Of a DNA stretch of 64,000 nucleotides, positions 60,470-64,000 are shown piece after piece. The first letter of the stretch is position 1; each line of letters opens with the position of its first letter. The position numbers and the translations under genes were made by a program. The notes beneath the pieces were generated by a model. It saw only the letters and a list, made by a program, of their open reading frames with translations. It did not search any database and was not told the DNA's origin. Where the stretch lies: assembly GCA_029891345.1 (NCBI GenBank), contig CM057002.1, positions 21,996,795 through 22,060,794 on the forward strand. The letters are read 5' to 3'. The DNA comes from Dryococelus australis (taxonomy: Eukaryota > Arthropoda > Insecta > Phasmatodea > Phasmatidae).

Positions 60470-63400
60470 TCGTGCTGTTGTCAGTTCCGTTAGCAGTCAC
60501 GAGCGGCAGCACCATAGTTTTAGAGGAAACAGCGGATGTGACGAAGTTTCCTGTCCAGCATCGTGACTGGAATATTCCTATTTTTTGATCAGTGTAAATA
60601 CTTCAAGTGATGTGTGGACTTAAAAGAAACTCGTCATATTTTTATTTTTAAGTCTAGGTATTACTATAACTGAGAGTTAGATTTTCTATATTATTCTCCG
60701 TAGTACATTTATCGCTCCTTTTGTGATGCTGAACATATTAAGTACTACTCAATTTCTTTACTATAAAACACGAAGTTTGTTCCATAAAATCTTTTAACAT
60801 TTGGTATATACATAGCTGCAGAAGTTTTGTGTTGTGGAGTATTAGATTTATGATGATAGGAAATAGGTTATCATAAAAGTGTTACACCTAAAATATCAAA
60901 GTACTGAAAAGTAATTCCTCTGGTGGAAAAACATGTGTCTTACCACGTCACTGACTGTACGAATTCTGAGGGAGGAATGTTATTTAAGAAAATTATTGGA
61001 ACTATGCCGAATCAGTAGGTTTATAGTTATAAGTTTTCCATGTTACTTGCTGGAATACATGTTTGTTTTATTCCTATACATTATAATAATGTTATTTACA
61101 GCCTAGTTTAATTAATATTGTGTGTTTTATCTCATTTTAAATTTTAAACAGTGTTCTGGACTAAAGGAGACCTATACATATAAAACACTTACTAGGTAAC
61201 GGAGTTCGGTTAAGTTAATTTAAAATTATCGCCCAGTAACATTTTATCCAGAAGTAACGAAAAGTAGTTGAAGTTACATTAATTCCAAAAGTTACTTAAC
61301 TTAACTGAAGTTATTTTTTAAATATAACTTACCAAACACGATTCCGTCTGCACTGCTGCCCTTCGCAATCGAGTATTTTTGCAAAAGTACCTTAATATAC
61401 TTGAGTAGTATATTTACGTGTTTATATAGATATAGGAGATACAAGAGTGTCTCGGAAAAACGTTTTTGGTTTTCTACGTAAAATAATATCCCTCGGCATC
61501 TAAAACTTAATTCATGAAATTTGAAATAGCATATTGTAGGAGTTGGAGTAACAAGAGTTTATATACAGAATGGAAATTATGTCGATTATAAAACTTCAAT
61601 CTTTAAAATAACAGCTAAATCAAGCTATGAAACGTAACTAAATAGTGTTATGGACAAATACAAAAAAAAAAGCCAAAACATAACATAAACAATCTTATAA
61701 ACGCACATCGTTAAACGAAACAAGCTTATTGCACGATATTTCTGTCGAATCTGAGTGCTGTAATAGGTGTGCATAGAACACGGATGAGGTTATTCTAGAC
61801 AGAATTGGAATATTGTGATTATTGGAGTGGTAACCAGTAGCCAGGGCTGGCAAGCGACATGCGAGAGCGCAAGATGGCGCGACCTCGACAAGCCAGCCCT
61901 GCTGTTATGAAAATATTTCTCCGGGGAAGAGCAATGAGTCCGGGGTCGCCCCTATATAAGGCTGGTGCAATGGCGGCTGGCGGCCATCTTGATCCAGCTG
62001 CCTGAGGGATCACTACGAGGGAGGACCACGAGGCCAGTGGTCCCTCTTCGACGCCTGACTGCTGCCACTGTACGAGGGGGGGGGCCTTCGCGTAGCCGAC
62101 GACGCAAATCTCAGGGTAAATATACCTCCAGTAGGACGCAATAGGTCGTCGAGAATCAGGGTTACTCGTGGCTGTAACTTTGTTTCCATCAGAGTCAAAG
62201 AGCATCTTAACGCTTCGAAGTCTGGACACGTTTGCAGGCATTCGAGACCAGCTAGACGCTAGCCACGCGTATATCCACCACTGCAGGAATGTAATTTCTG
62301 TTGGGCTCTATTTGCCCACCTATCTCTCTCCTATTGGTCCAAAATACACTGCACAGCCTTTGTGTACTACGTAAAGTTTGGTATTGGTCCGTCGTGTTCA
62401 TTTCCGTAACCATACAGAAATGTAGTATTGTATTCACAACATTGCCTGTTGGCGAGAGGAAATGTTCTGTTGAAATAATGATAGAAACTAGGAAAACAAT
62501 GAAACTATATCTGTGAGATTCTTATCCTCAGAGATAGAGATATTTCCAGATTTGCCTTGCCCGAGTGAAGCACGGGCATAGTCTTCAAAGTTTTAAAAGC
62601 ACCTAATACTATTCCAGACATAATTAGGTTAATTGTTGATAGTTCTTGTACATCAAATAACGCCGTTGGCGAACCTTGTAATAACTTGTATTAGCTGTTG
62701 AGAGTGGAATAAAAGTAGTGTTTTGTATATCGGAGTGCTCTATCCATCTAGCTACCGTAATCCCCCTCATTAATGCGTGACCTGATTCCATCAAGGACAG
62801 GCCATGGCATAACTATAATCGCGCTAATTAATGAATTAAATATGGTGACGAAACAAATATATACATGTGTCGTATTACCACCTATTTATTGCTAAGCGAT
62901 GGCAACTTCATAGAATGTAGATAATGTTTGAACGTGACGCGAAGTACGAAGGTATAATGAGACGCGGTGGGGAGCGAAGATTTTTAAAGTAATATATCTA
63001 AAAAATATTATTCCTTTTAATATTTATCAATAATAATACATGGAGCATGAGCAGTGCTAGGACCTATTTGTTTACTGACATTGGCAGATTAACCGACACT
63101 TTGGCAGACCTAAATGGAGCTAAACATACTAATTCCAAAAATATTTCGACAATGTAAAATTTTTGAAGTAATATATTAGTTTTGCAACAATTGAAAAACT
63201 AAATTATTTAGCTGTCATAAGAACATTTCAAACAGCGATCAGCAAAGCAGTCAAAAGTCAGTTACAGAATTATTTTATAAATGTAGGCTATGTTTGTATA
63301 AGAAACCGTTTATTCAGTATACACAAAATAAACACCTGTGCGGAAAGAAAAAAATTGTTTTCCTACACAGAAAAGTTTGTATTCTACTGCTGAAATTTGC

Positions 63401-64000
63401 AACACATAAAAACCCGTTTCAGATCTCTTAAAATGTTCGACAAGACAGTCTATTGGCAATAATTTAGAACTCTTGACGTTCTCTTCATAACATTTTGTAC
63501 GCAATTATATATCCTTCTAAATTAACATATAAAATTCGATTTTATAGACAATATTATTATTAATTAGGTGCTTTGTTAAACGAGGGTACTATGAACATCA
63601 TGCATATCCATCCAGAATTATTCTTTTCTCCAAGCCTCAGGCACACTAGTGTGACACAAACGTGATATGAGTATACTCGGAGGGGTGCAAGGGGGGTCAC
63701 GTTCCCCCATAAATAAAGAATACGAAAATACAAATTCTCAACTAATACAGCAACATGGAATTTTAGTAGTTTTTCTTGCGAAATTTCAAACTGCTTTTAA
63801 GACACTTTCTGAATATGCTAAACAGAGCCAGACTGATGATAAATGAGTGTCCCCCATCCTTCCTGAATACAAATTCTGCTTTTCGCAACTTCCCCCTCCT
63901 TTTTTTTCATCTCCTTTAATTGAAATCTTGGATACACCAATGAAATATTGCGACACAAATAATTTTACTTCCGTATGAAACGGGTAGTATTTTGTGGACA
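60470..64000. other. No gene recognised
   Basis: AT-rich, with a GC-rich patch at 61840-62110. A GCCCGAGTGAAGCACGGGC inverted pair lies near 62559-62577. Open frames there are short and unsupported. Confidence 0.35.

Overview
The window reads as a piece of a large, AT-rich, transposon-packed arthropod nuclear genome. Support: split coding exons with canonical splice signals, a CENP-B/pogo-type transposase, a THAP-type P-element-like transposase, a LINE, tRNA-derived SINEs, many short inverted-repeat elements (MITEs) and long (TA)n/(CA)n tracts. There is no bacterial-style gene packing, no operon, no CRISPR array and no intact tRNA or rRNA gene. An insect is the most likely source; a stick insect or other polyneopteran is a guess from the SINE style only.

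Host coding content is sparse. The best gene is on the minus strand: a RING-CH exon (54182-54427) joined across a roughly 12 kb repeat-filled intron to a two-membrane-segment terminal exon (41605-41958), together a divergent MARCH-family membrane E3 ubiquitin ligase lacking at least its 5' end. A charged, unrecognised minus-strand exon (56666-57091) lies upstream, wedged between two related hAT-like elements. A small plus-strand terminal exon (58062-58153) with a polyA signal is the third candidate.

Layout: 1-3 kb, MITEs, including an element with TIR CACTCTAAAT that carries a tRNA-like module; 3.3-11.8 kb, three units of an unclassified repeat, split by a decayed P-element/THAP9-like transposon (transposase 4456-9654) followed by three tandem copies of a roughly 300 bp repeat; 12-16 kb, mostly non-coding with MITEs; 16.1-17.6 kb, a pogo-like remnant; 17.6-18.2 kb, a Harbinger-like MITE; 19-34 kb, microsatellites, SINEs and nested MITEs; 35-41 kb, two pogo/Tigger-like elements side by side, the second with perfect TIRs and a TA duplication; 41.6-57 kb, the MARCH gene, its intron holding a 3.0 kb LINE, SINEs and a tandem array of tRNA-5'-half-like units; 57-64 kb, hAT-like element, LINE 3' fragment, more MITEs and apparently empty sequence.

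The most useful feature is that several insertions can be compared with an uninterrupted relative inside the same window (LINE, MITE in a repeat unit, MITE in a hAT-like copy), so element ends and target duplications can be read directly. I found no convincing new cellular system. The strongest unusual signals are about 20 MITEs of three sizes sharing one terminal sequence, the tandem Pol III A-box-like array, and the tRNA-like module inside a MITE.
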